NCBI RefSeq assembly: GCF_036924745.1
Contig: NZ_JAZHSD010000001.1
Span: 2,728,001-2,792,000, forward strand
Direction of reading: 5' to 3'
Source of the DNA: Bradyrhizobium sp. AZCC 1693
GTDB taxonomy: Bacteria > Pseudomonadota > Alphaproteobacteria > Rhizobiales > Xanthobacteraceae
Length of the DNA: 64,000 bases
Shown here: positions 9,022 through 20,437 of the stretch, piece after piece
How positions within the stretch are numbered: position 1 is the stretch's first letter
Layout: every line of letters begins with the position of its first letter
Notes under the pieces: generated by a model
Databases searched by the model: none
The model's input: only the letters and a program-made list of their open reading frames with translations
Told to the model about the DNA's origin: nothing
Position numbers and translations under genes: made by a program

Positions 9022-9861
9022 TTGACCGCCCCCTCCGCTCGATACGACCTCACGGGACGCACCGCGCTTGTCACCGGCGCCGGAGGCTTGCTGGGACGTC
9101 AGCATGTCGCCGCCCTGGTCGACGCCGGCGCCCGCGTCGTGGTCAGCGACATCGGACGGGCGCAGGCTGATGCGACCATCGCTGCGGTGAAGGAAATCTC
9201 GCCCGCCGCCGATCTTGTTCCCGCTATCATCGACGTGACGTCGCAGGCATCGGTTGCCGCAGCCGGCGAGGATCTTGCCGGGCGCGGCATCGCCGTCGAT
9301 ATCCTCGTCAACAACGCCGCGATCGATCCCAAGGTCACCTCGACGCCGGACGTCATGCATTCGTCGCGCTTCGAAGCCTTTCCGGTTCCGCAGTGGCAGA
9401 CCGAAATCGCGGTGGGATTGACCGGCGCGATGCTGTGCTCGCAGGTCTTTGGCGGCGCCATGGCCAGGCGCGGCCGCGGCGTCATCCTCAACATCGCATC
9501 CGATCTCGGCGTGATCGCTCCAGATCAGCGGCTCTACCGGCAACCCAACATCACGCGGGATGAAGAGCAGCCGGTGAAACCCGTGACCTACTCCGTCATC
9601 AAGCACGGGCTGATCGGTTTGACGAAATACCTCGCGACCTACTGGGCCGATCAGGGCGTTCGCGTCAACGCGATTTCGCCGGGCGGCGTTTTCAACAACC
9701 AGGATCCCGCGTTCGTCGAACGATTGACGCGGCTGATCCCGATGGGACGGATGGCCCGGGTCGACGAATATTGCGCAGCCGTTCAGTTCCTCTGCTCGGA
9801 CGCATCGAGTTACATGACCGGCCAGAACATGGTCATGGACGGCGGCAGGAGCGTGTGGTAA
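9022..9861 (+). CDS. SDR family oxidoreductase (third of three)
   Basis: 279 residues from the TTG at 9022 (a GTG at 9001 would add seven residues). The cofactor loop is the slightly altered 'VTGAGGLLGRQH'. 'LVNNAAIDP' and Tyr-xxx-Lys in 'VTYSVIKHGLIGL' are intact. A ~15-residue insertion around 'APDQRLYRQPNITRDEEQ' follows the catalytic Ser and is longer than in the two neighbouring SDRs, which suggests a different substrate pocket. It is the last gene of the unassigned cassette, 53 bases before pseB. Confidence 0.8.
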   Translation: MTAPSARYDLTGRTALVTGAGGLLGRQHVAALVDAGARVVVSDIGRAQADATIAAVKEISPAADLVPAIIDVTSQASVAAAGEDLAGRGIAVDILVNNAAIDPKVTSTPDVMHSSRFEAFPVPQWQTEIAVGLTGAMLCSQVFGGAMARRGRGVILNIASDLGVIAPDQRLYRQPNITRDEEQPVKPVTYSVIKHGLIGLTKYLATYWADQGVRVNAISPGGVFNNQDPAFVERLTRLIPMGRMARVDEYCAAVQFLCSDASSYMTGQNMVMDGGRSVW

Positions 9862-9893
9862 CCACCGCGCGTTCCCCCATTTTTCTGCAATGA

Positions 9894-12090
<2,197 letters not shown>

Positions 12091-12094
<4 letters not shown>

Positions 12095-12780
12095 AGATCG
12101 CTGTTATCCCGGCTCGCGGCGGCAGCAAGCGGATCCCGCGCAAGAACATCCGCACGTTCTGCGGCAAGCCGATCATTGCCTACTCGATTGCCGCGGCTCA
12201 GCAGACCGGGCTGTTCGATCAGGTCGTCGTCTCAACCGATGACGAGGAGATCGCCTCCGTCGCCCGTGAATTCGGTGCCACGACGCCCTTCATCCGGCCA
12301 AGCGAAATCGCCGACGATTTCACCGGCACCAACGCTGTCGTGAAGCACGCGGTGGCCTGGTTTAACGCGCAGTCAAACGACGTTACGCATGCGTGCTGTC
12401 TCTACGCCACCGCGCCGCTGGTGCAGGCCAGATTCATCACAGAAGGTTACGAGGCCCTCTCCCGCTCGGACGCCGCCTTCGCTTTTTCCGTCACCAGTTA
12501 CGCGTTTCCGATCCAGCGCGCCATGCGCATCACACCGGACGGGCGTGTGGACGCGATCTATCCGGAACACCGCATGACGCGATCGCAGGATCTGGAGCAC
12601 GCCTACCACGATGCCGGGCAGTTCTATTGGGGCACGGCGCGCGCCTTTCTGGAGGACATGCCGTTGTTCGCACCGCATTCGATCGGCGTGATCCTGCCGC
12701 GGCATCTGGTGCAGGATATCGATACGCTTGAGGACTGGGAGCGGGCCGAACTGATGTACCAGGCCGTCAACCGCGCGTAA
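12091..12780 (+). CDS. pseF: Pseudaminic acid cytidylyltransferase
   Basis: 229 residues: 'IPARGGSKRIPRKNIRTF' at the N-terminus, 'STDDEEIASVAREFGA', 'LYATAPLVQ' and 'YHDAGQFYWG' are hallmarks of PseF. It makes CMP-pseudaminic acid from the PseI product and CTP. It begins GTGA within the pseC stop. Its 3' end overlaps the 3' end of the opposite gene by 14 bases, so the two operons converge with no room for an independent terminator. Confidence 0.92.
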
Positions 12781-13987
12781 GCTGCGACGCGACGTTCGCG
12801 CCGAGCAACGGCCGGATAAACGACAAGAGGTCACCACCCTCGAAGAGATGCCCTTTTATCCCGGCGGCGGCCGCGGCCTGGAGGTCGTGCGGCATATCGC
12901 CTACAAGCAGGCTGAATTCCTGGCGCACCCGCCAGCCTTTGAGGCAATCGAGGATCATGCCCGGCGCCGGCTTGCGCCGGTCGCTTGCCTGCCGCCACTC
13001 CGCGACGACACCTTCCTCGTGATAGGGGCAGTACTGGAATTCATCGATATGCGCGCCAATCTGGGCGAGATCGGCGCTCATCCAGTCATGCAGCGCATGA
13101 ACCGCCTCGATCCCGTAGTAGCCGCGCGCGACACCGGCCTGATTGGTCACTACGAATGTGAGGTAGCCACGATCGTTGCAGAGCTTGATGGCCGCGCGCG
13201 CACCTGCGACCCATTCAAAGTCGTCGACCTCGTGCACATAAGCCTTGTCGATGTTGAGGACCCCGTCCCGGTCGAAGAAAACCGCGGGGCGACATACCCT
13301 ATCGGGAAGCTCGGTCTGCGCGCGTTCAAAGTCAGCAGGGACACCGATATCGATGAAGAACCCATCGTATAGCGCCGCCCGCAACTGCCCCTTTTCGGCG
13401 AGCCGCGGAAAAACCGCCTGCTCGAGCGAACACGGCCCCTCATCGATAAAGGACAGCACATCCCGGTCAACGCAATAGACGCCTGAATTGATCGGCCCGT
13501 TCGGCTGTGCGCCCGCCGGCAGGAACGTCTTGATGAAATCCCGATCGAGCAGGACGCGCCCGTAGCGGTCGCCCGCCTGATCCTTCTTTAAGGCCACGCG
13601 CACGATCGCGGGCGAACGTACCGGCGCGGCAAGATCGAGCATGTTGAAATCGAAAAAAGAGTCGCCGTTGAGAAGCAGAAACTTCTCGTCCAGCCTGGAT
13701 GCGGCGTGCTTCAACGCCCCGCCGGTGCCCATTTGCGCCGGCTCGGACACCACCGAGACCGTCGCGCCACGCCAGCGTCGGCCGCGATAGCGATCGACCA
13801 CCTGCCCGGCCTGATGGCCGGCCAGCAGCACGATGTCCTGAATAGTCGGATAGCGCGATAGCTCATCGAGGATGTAGTCGAGAAACGGCCGTCCCGCGAC
13901 ATCCAGCAGCGGCTTTGGAACCAGCCGGGTCATTTCGCCCAGCCGGGTACCCAGCCCGCCAACCAGGATGACGGCCTGCTTCAGCAT
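12767..13987 (-). CDS. Sugar-phosphate nucleotidyltransferase fused to GmhB-like HAD phosphatase
   Basis: 406 residues. About 1-230 is a sugar nucleotidyltransferase ('ILVGGLGTRLGEMTRLVPKPLL', then 'LLLNGDSFFDF') of the HddC/RfbF type. About 235-400 is a HAD phosphatase of the heptose-bisphosphatase type ('VFFDRDGVLNIDKAYV', 'VVTNQAGVARGYYG', 'RRKPAPGM', 'LVGDMPHDLQAA'). GmhB normally binds zinc through a C-x-H and a later C-x-C. Here C-P-Y-H is present but the second half reads 'QASDRRKP' with no cysteines. With the CBS-GHMP kinase at 2618 these activities could build an NDP-heptose, but a GmhA isomerase is not in the window. It is last in the reverse operon. Confidence 0.85.
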   Translation of the reverse strand: MLKQAVILVGGLGTRLGEMTRLVPKPLLDVAGRPFLDYILDELSRYPTIQDIVLLAGHQAGQVVDRYRGRRWRGATVSVVSEPAQMGTGGALKHAASRLDEKFLLLNGDSFFDFNMLDLAAPVRSPAIVRVALKKDQAGDRYGRVLLDRDFIKTFLPAGAQPNGPINSGVYCVDRDVLSFIDEGPCSLEQAVFPRLAEKGQLRAALYDGFFIDIGVPADFERAQTELPDRVCRPAVFFDRDGVLNIDKAYVHEVDDFEWVAGARAAIKLCNDRGYLTFVVTNQAGVARGYYGIEAVHALHDWMSADLAQIGAHIDEFQYCPYHEEGVVAEWRQASDRRKPAPGMILDCLKGWRVRQEFSLLVGDMPHDLQAAAAAGIKGHLFEGGDLLSFIRPLLGANVASQLTRG

Positions 13988-14068
13988 TGGACTTCCTCGA
14001 TAATGCGGTACGCCATCGGAAGGGCTGAAGGGAAGACCACGTGATCGGCGGTCGAAACGCTCATACCC

Positions 14069-15475
14069 TTATACCTCTTTTTCGGAACTGGCAGACTGGC
14101 GGGACAAAAGCAGCGACCTCCATCTGTCTTCGGCCAGATACACCACCAGCGCCGCGACAACCTTGATCAGGAAGGTCATCTGAATGAACGAATTGACCAT
14201 CCCCGAAACAAGGTTGACCGACACCGCGTACAGTAGGGGCGTGAGGAAAAAGCACGTTGCATACCGTTCCTGAACGATACACCGCGTCATCAGGAACATG
14301 AACTCTGAGAACACGATCGCCGACAGCGCGACCAGGACAAATCCGCCGATCGGTCCACCCAGTTCGAAGAGAACCTCGGGCCATCCGCCGCTATAGGCCG
14401 ATCCGTCCCCAAGAATGCGATGAGCCCGAATGAGAGGCAGGGCCGATTCCATCAGAAACTGCATGGTCGAATTGCGCGACGGGTCGAACGGTTCGACGAA
14501 CAATTTGTAAGCGGCGAAGCTTCCGTTCCAGTTGCCTTCCAGGAACACGCGCTTGTAGGTCATCCACCACATCTCGCCCTGCTGGACCAGGATACGTTGC
14601 GAGAGCTTCGCTAGAAGCTCCGCCCCTTCGCCACGCACGACGACGTAGGAATAAACCACAGCCGTGACGACCAGAATGGCCAGGGCAACTCCGCCGACCG
14701 CAAAATAGGCCAACAATCTTTTCGAGATCGCATTGCCGTCGGATGACGACCTCGCTAAACGGCCAATCAAGATCGCGCCGATCGGCATTACGAAGAACGA
14801 CGCATAGACGTAAAAGGACGAAAATCGATGTCCAGCCAGGAACAGGTACAGGATAAGAGCGCCCAGCAATGCGCCGAAACGCCAGTCCAATGGCTTGTCA
14901 TGCACCAGTGGAGCCGCAAAGAATATACCGAGCTGGAACGCCAGCATTGGCCCCCATTCCATCAGGCGACGATGCAGGAAACCGCCGTACAGTCGCGTAT
15001 AATCAAAGCGTTCTATGCCTGCCAACAACGGAATCTGACCTCTCGCCAGGAACTCCGCCCAGAGGGCGACGACAAAAAGGGCGGCAGCACAGAACGCCAG
15101 GTCAGGGAGGGAAAATCGTCCGATGGACATGGCCAATCCCGGCCCAGATGCGCAGGTGAGTGACTGCATCCGCTGACGTCGAAACGAAAACAACAACGCG
15201 ATAACGACAAGGCCCTGCGAAATCGCAATCGGCAATACAGAAGTACCGGGACCGATCTCCAGCCCCAATTGTTGGGAGATCAACGGTCCGGATAGATCGA
15301 TATAAAGGACGGAGACGAGTCTCCAGGCAAAAGCAAACAGAAAGAAGAAGGAGATCAGGCCAAGCCCAGGACGCCGGATTGCGATCCAGACACTTCCGGC
15401 GAGGCAGACCGCAACAGCGGTCGCGCTCAACAGAGCGTCAAACGGGGAATCAGAAACCAACCAGGAAGCTGTCAC
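14069..15475 (-). CDS. Polysaccharide polymerase-like membrane protein (Wzy type)
   Basis: 468 residues with about ten to twelve predicted membrane helices and a large central polar stretch ('RGEGAELLAKLSQRILVQQGEMWWMTYKRVF'-like region, around residues 280-330). This layout is typical of O-antigen polymerases. These proteins share little sequence, so the call rests on topology and on position between a flippase/transferase block and nucleotide-sugar genes. It is distinct from the second candidate at 27033. Confidence 0.55.
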   Translation of the reverse strand: MTASWLVSDSPFDALLSATAVAVCLAGSVWIAIRRPGLGLISFFFLFAFAWRLVSVLYIDLSGPLISQQLGLEIGPGTSVLPIAISQGLVVIALLFSFRRQRMQSLTCASGPGLAMSIGRFSLPDLAFCAAALFVVALWAEFLARGQIPLLAGIERFDYTRLYGGFLHRRLMEWGPMLAFQLGIFFAAPLVHDKPLDWRFGALLGALILYLFLAGHRFSSFYVYASFFVMPIGAILIGRLARSSSDGNAISKRLLAYFAVGGVALAILVVTAVVYSYVVVRGEGAELLAKLSQRILVQQGEMWWMTYKRVFLEGNWNGSFAAYKLFVEPFDPSRNSTMQFLMESALPLIRAHRILGDGSAYSGGWPEVLFELGGPIGGFVLVALSAIVFSEFMFLMTRCIVQERYATCFFLTPLLYAVSVNLVSGMVNSFIQMTFLIKVVAALVVYLAEDRWRSLLLSRQSASSEKEV

Positions 15476-15511
15476 GCCGTCATCCCATCCGATTTACGGA
15501 TCCAGTATATG

Positions 15512-16450
15512 TCAGACACGCTGGCCTCCCGCTTCCTTTATCAGCGAGGCTCCCACGCATACAAAAGCCCCATCATTATGCAATGTAGGCGCAAATCCCA
15601 TACGCTCCCGGGCCAGGACACGGATTCGTCGCTGCACGTCCAGCGAGTCGAGCAATTTGAAGAGACGCGTCTGATAGTCCATCGACCGGATGTAAATCCG
15701 GCTGGTGAAATCGCGTGGCTGAGACAGCTTGAGCATATCCACGCCCGGCTCGATATTGACCACGCGGGCCGGCCTTGCCCGAATGATGTTTTCGATCACC
15801 GCTTCCACGGCATAGGGAATCTGCTCGATGCAAAAATATGTGAAAACGGTGCCGCCGGCCAGTTCGCTGAAACTCGGATCACGCGCGTCGGTGAGATCGA
15901 TCCGGTCGAAGCTGATACGGTCACCGAGCTGGAAATGGCTCGCGATCTGCCGCCCCGCCGCAATGCCATTTGGCGCAATATCGAAACCGCGCAGCCTGTT
16001 CCAGTGGGGATCGAGGCTCAACGAGAACAGGTTGTAACCATATCCGGCGCCCAGTTCGAGCAGCGACGTCGAGCTGCCGGCATGCAGCTTGATCAATTCC
16101 GACAGTGCGCGGATCCGGTATTGATAGTAGTCCCTGGTGGTTACCCAAACGATCCGGCCATCCACCTTTGCAAGTCGAGATGCTGAGTTCTGCCCAATCA
16201 GGAATTCCTCGAGCGTCGGCGCGCCAAGCCAGGCGCGCTGATTGAGCACCCGATCCCACTCGCCGGAATTATACTCGGAATCGACGACAGCGTTCGTCCG
16301 CCGTACGTTCTTGAATGCCAACCGGCGAAGGCTGCGCGTGAGATCGATCGTATAGGCGCGCGACAAATCCAGTCTCGACGCCAGCGTCACGTCAGGTTCG
16401 AATTTCAAGGATTTCCCCTCGGTGATTACCGGATGCCACGATGGCTTCAA
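15512..16450 (-). CDS. Class I SAM-dependent methyltransferase
   Basis: 312 residues. The SAM-binding motif is 'LLELGAGYGYNLFSL' (about residue 150), followed by the acidic 'GFDIAPNG' and 'RIDLTDARD'. The N-terminal 130 residues are not part of the methyltransferase fold and may recognise the substrate. Together with the neighbouring dioxygenase it probably decorates a polysaccharide or its lipid-linked precursor. The target is unknown. Confidence 0.7.
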   Translation of the reverse strand: MKPSWHPVITEGKSLKFEPDVTLASRLDLSRAYTIDLTRSLRRLAFKNVRRTNAVVDSEYNSGEWDRVLNQRAWLGAPTLEEFLIGQNSASRLAKVDGRIVWVTTRDYYQYRIRALSELIKLHAGSSTSLLELGAGYGYNLFSLSLDPHWNRLRGFDIAPNGIAAGRQIASHFQLGDRISFDRIDLTDARDPSFSELAGGTVFTYFCIEQIPYAVEAVIENIIRARPARVVNIEPGVDMLKLSQPRDFTSRIYIRSMDYQTRLFKLLDSLDVQRRIRVLARERMGFAPTLHNDGAFVCVGASLIKEAGGQRV

Positions 16451-16486
16451 CCAGCCTGTTCGCTGCGATCCGGCGTCGATAACCCG

Positions 16487-17371
16487 TCAAAGGCCCAGGA
16501 TCAGTTTCTGCAAGGCAGTCGTGTCAGGTGCGAGAGAAAACGGCCGGTTCTTTGCTCCCGGATACATGCGTGGAAAGGCAAAGAAGGTGGCAGTGTAGAG
16601 CAGTCTCCCACGCCCGGGCGCCATCCGGCTCCCCATGTGCAGGCATTTCGCGGTATCCACCATGAACGAGGCAAGGCGGGGCGCCTTCATCACCTTGACA
16701 TCGCCTCGCGGGACCTTGTCGAACACCCGGTCATCGGGGAAATGGCTGCCAAGAAGCGGAAACCCGAACTTGTCCGTCGACTGCCGCGGCAAGAACGTGA
16801 ATGGCCCGTCGCCGTCCTGCTCGACATCGGTGAGATAGCTGAACAGCTTGATCACCCTGACGTCATCATGGTCCCGGTGCCAGAGTTGCGACGATGCCAG
16901 CTCCTCGCCGGTATGCCGCGAATAGGACAACAACACGTAATCGAGCCAGGGGATTTCGCCGAGCGCCGTCGCGACGATATTGATGACCGAAGGCTGCAAG
17001 GCGTACTGAACGAAAACATTGTCTGCACCGAGCTTGCCGTCCTTCATCTCGGCATCGAGCAACCGAACCCAGAACTTCTTCCAGTTCGAGCTTTGCTTGG
17101 CTTCCAGAGCTTCGACGTCAGCCAATCTCGCGATCCCGGCATCTGCAAACCTGGCCTGAATAGCGGGATCCATGAGTTCGGTGACCACCGCATACCCGTT
17201 GCGGTTCAGTTCTTCCGCCTTGTTTCTCTCGGCCGCGCTGACATTCAACAGCTGTGCCTGGCGCCTGCGTTCACGCTTCTCGCCGCGATGCCATGCGCTG
17301 ACGCCGGACTTGACCGCATAACGGAGCGGCGAACGGTTCACATGCCACAACGCTCTGGACATCAATCCCAT
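16487..17371 (-). CDS. Phytanoyl-CoA dioxygenase (PhyH) family protein
   Basis: 294 residues. Non-haem iron ligands are visible as His-x-Asp in 'SQLWHRDHDDVRV' (about residue 163) and a distal His in 'AKCLHMGSRM' (about 245), with a following Arg suited to 2-oxoglutarate. 'LTDVEQDGDGPFTFLPRQS' is the usual PhyH strand between them. Members hydroxylate lipids, amino acids, sugars or natural products. In this operon, between a flippase and a methyltransferase, a glycan-modifying role is plausible but unproven. Confidence 0.75.
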   Translation of the reverse strand: MGLMSRALWHVNRSPLRYAVKSGVSAWHRGEKRERRRQAQLLNVSAAERNKAEELNRNGYAVVTELMDPAIQARFADAGIARLADVEALEAKQSSNWKKFWVRLLDAEMKDGKLGADNVFVQYALQPSVINIVATALGEIPWLDYVLLSYSRHTGEELASSQLWHRDHDDVRVIKLFSYLTDVEQDGDGPFTFLPRQSTDKFGFPLLGSHFPDDRVFDKVPRGDVKVMKAPRLASFMVDTAKCLHMGSRMAPGRGRLLYTATFFAFPRMYPGAKNRPFSLAPDTTALQKLILGL

Positions 17372-17510
17372 CTTGGCGCATCCGACTTTTGCTGAAGTTC
17401 AAGACACATCGGTCGACCTCGATGGTCTGGGACGTGCGGCCATTTCCTAGCAAAATCAACCAGCACGGGCAAGCAACCCGCCCTGTCTTGCCGGGGGTAG
17501 GAACCTTGCT

Positions 17511-19034
17511 TCAATAAGAGGCGCGACGAAGCGGCCCCATCGCACGGGCAAACCTGCCGAACATCGCGCGATCGCTCCCCGACAGGATGATCACCCCACT
17601 CAATATCCAGGCGACAATGCAGCTTAGCCCGCCAGCGATCGCTAGGCTTGTCAGAGTGGCGGGATCAAAGAACATCTTGCTGACAATGATGAGGCCCGCA
17701 AGTATCGACCCGACGAGCACATGCCTTGCGAGCTGCCCCCAAAACAGGGAGCTGGGAAGTTTCATATGAGAAAGCATGTGGTGGGCAATCACAGGCGCGA
17801 AGACGACGTAAGAGACTACCCAGCCCAGGATGAAGGCCCGTTCGCGCAGCCAGAAAAGCCCCAGCCCAGTTGCCAGATATTGCAGCCCGACTTGCAAGTA
17901 GAGCAGTCGCGTATTGAGGCGAAGAAAGTCGGCTCTCACCATCAACGCCGTTTGCCCCGCACCCAGCATAACCGTGATGGCTGGAATCAACATCGATAGA
18001 GCGAGCCAGGGCCACTGATCGGCATGTTGCGGCCCGACCCACACCTTGAGGATCTCTTCTGAAAAAAGCGACGCCACGATCAGGACTGGAACGATGACGG
18101 CTCCCGGCAGGACCAACCCGTTGCGGCCAAGCATTTGCAGCCGGCGCGTATCCGTCGCTTCGTCGATGTGAATAGAGATCGGAAGAATTGCGGAGTGAAG
18201 CGGCCCCATCGTTGTTTTCAGGAAGCGAGGCAACCGCGTGATGAGATCGTAGGTTCCGACCCCGGCGGGTCCGTATAGCGCACCGATCGCGAGGGGGACC
18301 AGCGGTTGTTGCAAAATGCCTGTAGTTCGATTGTTGAGCATCAGCCAGCAACGATGAAGGACGTCTTGCCTACTGACAGCGGTCCATGGGCAAGAGCGGA
18401 GAGAGGTCGGGTACGCGGCGCGGCAAGCTACGCCCGCCAGCACGAGATATTTGGCGACCGCAACTGCGAGATAGGAATAGGCAATCCATTCGAACGGCGC
18501 CCGCCGCCACGCCAACGCGTAAACGGCGGCGACATAGAGCACGTTGCTGCCCACTTCGGTCAGACGCAACCAGCCGTACTGCTCAAACCCCTTGAGCGCT
18601 CCTTCGGCGACAAGACCCAGGAACGCAATTGGGAGCACCAGCGCAGTGACTTTGAGGATGGCAACAAACGCGGCGGCCTGATCGGGGGCGACCTTGAATA
18701 TCGCAGCGAGCGTGCCAGCCGCAATCCAGAGCGCCACGCCTGAAACAAGCCCCATGGCGGCAGCGATCACAGTGAGCAGCGACACCTTCTCGCTTGCAAT
18801 GCCCCAGTCGCCCACGCGCCCGCGCGCGACGGCCTGGGTCGTGGTTTCCGACACGCCGAGGTCGAACAACGCCAAGAACCCTGTCGGCAGAAACGACCGC
18901 ACCAGTACGATCAGGCCCAGCACGGCAAGGCCGTATGACTTCGCAATCAATCCGACCGCAAACAGACCGAGCACGCCCGCCAGCGCGTAAGCGACCGCCG
19001 AGATAGCCGTATTCTGCACGAATCGACGCAGCAC
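17511..19034 (-). CDS. Polysaccharide flippase (Wzx/MVF superfamily), first of two
   Basis: 507 residues with 12-14 hydrophobic segments spread over the whole length and a short N-terminus ('FVQNTAISAVAYALAGVLGLF'-type first helix), as in oligosaccharide flippases. It would move lipid-linked repeat units across the inner membrane. It starts with GTG two bases after the stop of the upstream transferase gene, so it is co-transcribed with the pse genes and is the best candidate to export the pseudaminate-containing unit. Confidence 0.75.
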   Translation of the reverse strand: MLRRFVQNTAISAVAYALAGVLGLFAVGLIAKSYGLAVLGLIVLVRSFLPTGFLALFDLGVSETTTQAVARGRVGDWGIASEKVSLLTVIAAAMGLVSGVALWIAAGTLAAIFKVAPDQAAAFVAILKVTALVLPIAFLGLVAEGALKGFEQYGWLRLTEVGSNVLYVAAVYALAWRRAPFEWIAYSYLAVAVAKYLVLAGVACRAAYPTSLRSCPWTAVSRQDVLHRCWLMLNNRTTGILQQPLVPLAIGALYGPAGVGTYDLITRLPRFLKTTMGPLHSAILPISIHIDEATDTRRLQMLGRNGLVLPGAVIVPVLIVASLFSEEILKVWVGPQHADQWPWLALSMLIPAITVMLGAGQTALMVRADFLRLNTRLLYLQVGLQYLATGLGLFWLRERAFILGWVVSYVVFAPVIAHHMLSHMKLPSSLFWGQLARHVLVGSILAGLIIVSKMFFDPATLTSLAIAGGLSCIVAWILSGVIILSGSDRAMFGRFARAMGPLRRASY

Positions 19035-19036
19035 GA

Positions 19037-20437
19037 TCAGGTCGCTTCCGTTAACTGCAGGCTTGCGCCGCTCAATGCCCTCGACACCCGCCGGGAGTTA
19101 CCAGTGACTCGTTGAGCGACAAAATTCCGGTCATCCCCTGCCGCGGCGCAGATGCGCCGCAACACCGAATTCACCATCTCGGGCGCGAATGCCTTACCGA
19201 GCCGGCGACGTTCGCTTTCCGGCGCGCTGTAGCTGCGGCGGAGCGCCGAACTTGCTTTGTAGCCGAGCGCGCGCCGCACCGCATCCGCCGCAACGCCGCG
19301 GAGCGAAGGCCGTTCGAGCTTGGATGCTGCGCGTTTTTCACCTCGCGTCGCGATCGCATCGAGAACCGCGGCCGTGACACGCAACGAGTTCGTCCCATCG
19401 ACGGCGGTAAAGAGATCACCGATGATTTGCTGGCGGAACTGCTCGGTTTCCTGGGCAACCGGCGGCAATCGTCCGTCGAGCCCCTGCCGCACCAGTTCAA
19501 TGAGATCGGCCTCGGATCCGACGCTGCGGCTGACGCGCGTTGCGGCGTCCAGGCGCAAGGATGGCGTATTGAACCACTCCATGCTCAACGGCTCCACCTT
19601 CAGCATTGTCGCCTCGATCGCGGTGGAGCAATTCTGATGCACCAGCAGGCGCGCACCGCTGATCCACTCCAGCGACGTGCCGTCCTGGCGGATATGACAG
19701 TTCGGCAACTCGGCGAGCGCATCGTAGGATCCGATGTTTTCGAAGGGATGCGGGCGCAGCACGAACTGGACATCCGGGAAGTGGTTCGCCAGCCTGGTCG
19801 ATGTCTCGAGCACCGACCGGTAAGACTTGCCGGCATCGATAATGAACTGACGCGCGAACTCCCGCGAAAATCCTGCCTGGACCATCGCGTCCTCCTCGTC
19901 CGACGAGCTGCGGGAGAAGCGCGGATTGGCGACGGGAAAATTGGTGTTGATGAGCACGTAGCCCGGTTCGATCGAGGGTTTTGGAAGCGCCGCGCGCCAA
20001 GGTGGAGCACAGAAATCGTAACGGGGACATCCTGTCGCGTGCAGCAATCCGGCGGGCACCGTGCCGTGACGCAGGAAGGCGGCGTGCTGGGCCTGTCCCC
20101 AGACGCAATAGAGGTCGACGAGGTCGGTGCAACCAACACTTTTGACCATCTCAGCAAACTGGTCGGGATTCTTGCCGCCGATGCCCTCGGTATCGAGTAC
20201 GCCGACCAGGATTCCGGCGCGCTTGTAGGACTTGATGAGGTCTGCATTGTTGGGTCGGGTGTAGTTCACCAGTACCAGGTCCGGGCGCAGCACCGGCACG
20301 TCGAATCCCTGCTCGTACATCGGTACCAAGGTGGCGGTCGCTCCCTTGGCCGCGAGCTGCCGACCAAGCAAAACCAGTCCCTCGAGATCGCGAAGGGGGT
20401 TATCGACGATCAAGCAGACGTGCGGCTTGTCAGGCAC
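19037..20437 (-). CDS. Surface carbohydrate biosynthesis protein, glycosyltransferase-like
   Basis: 466 residues from a GTG that overlaps the pseI stop by 8 bases; an earlier codon at 20476 would put 13 extra residues inside pseI. 'CLIVDNPLRDLEGLVLLGRQL' at the N-terminus, 'LVLVNYTRPNN', 'GVLDTEGIGG', 'VLRPHPFENIGSYDAL' and 'LVHQNCSTAIEA' are characteristic of the surface-carbohydrate family related to CDP-glycerol and capsule transferases with a GT-B-like fold. Translational coupling to pseI makes it a candidate pseudaminic acid transferase, which is inference. Confidence 0.7.
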   Translation of the reverse strand: MPDKPHVCLIVDNPLRDLEGLVLLGRQLAAKGATATLVPMYEQGFDVPVLRPDLVLVNYTRPNNADLIKSYKRAGILVGVLDTEGIGGKNPDQFAEMVKSVGCTDLVDLYCVWGQAQHAAFLRHGTVPAGLLHATGCPRYDFCAPPWRAALPKPSIEPGYVLINTNFPVANPRFSRSSSDEEDAMVQAGFSREFARQFIIDAGKSYRSVLETSTRLANHFPDVQFVLRPHPFENIGSYDALAELPNCHIRQDGTSLEWISGARLLVHQNCSTAIEATMLKVEPLSMEWFNTPSLRLDAATRVSRSVGSEADLIELVRQGLDGRLPPVAQETEQFRQQIIGDLFTAVDGTNSLRVTAAVLDAIATRGEKRAASKLERPSLRGVAADAVRRALGYKASSALRRSYSAPESERRRLGKAFAPEMVNSVLRRICAAAGDDRNFVAQRVTGNSRRVSRALSGASLQLTEAT

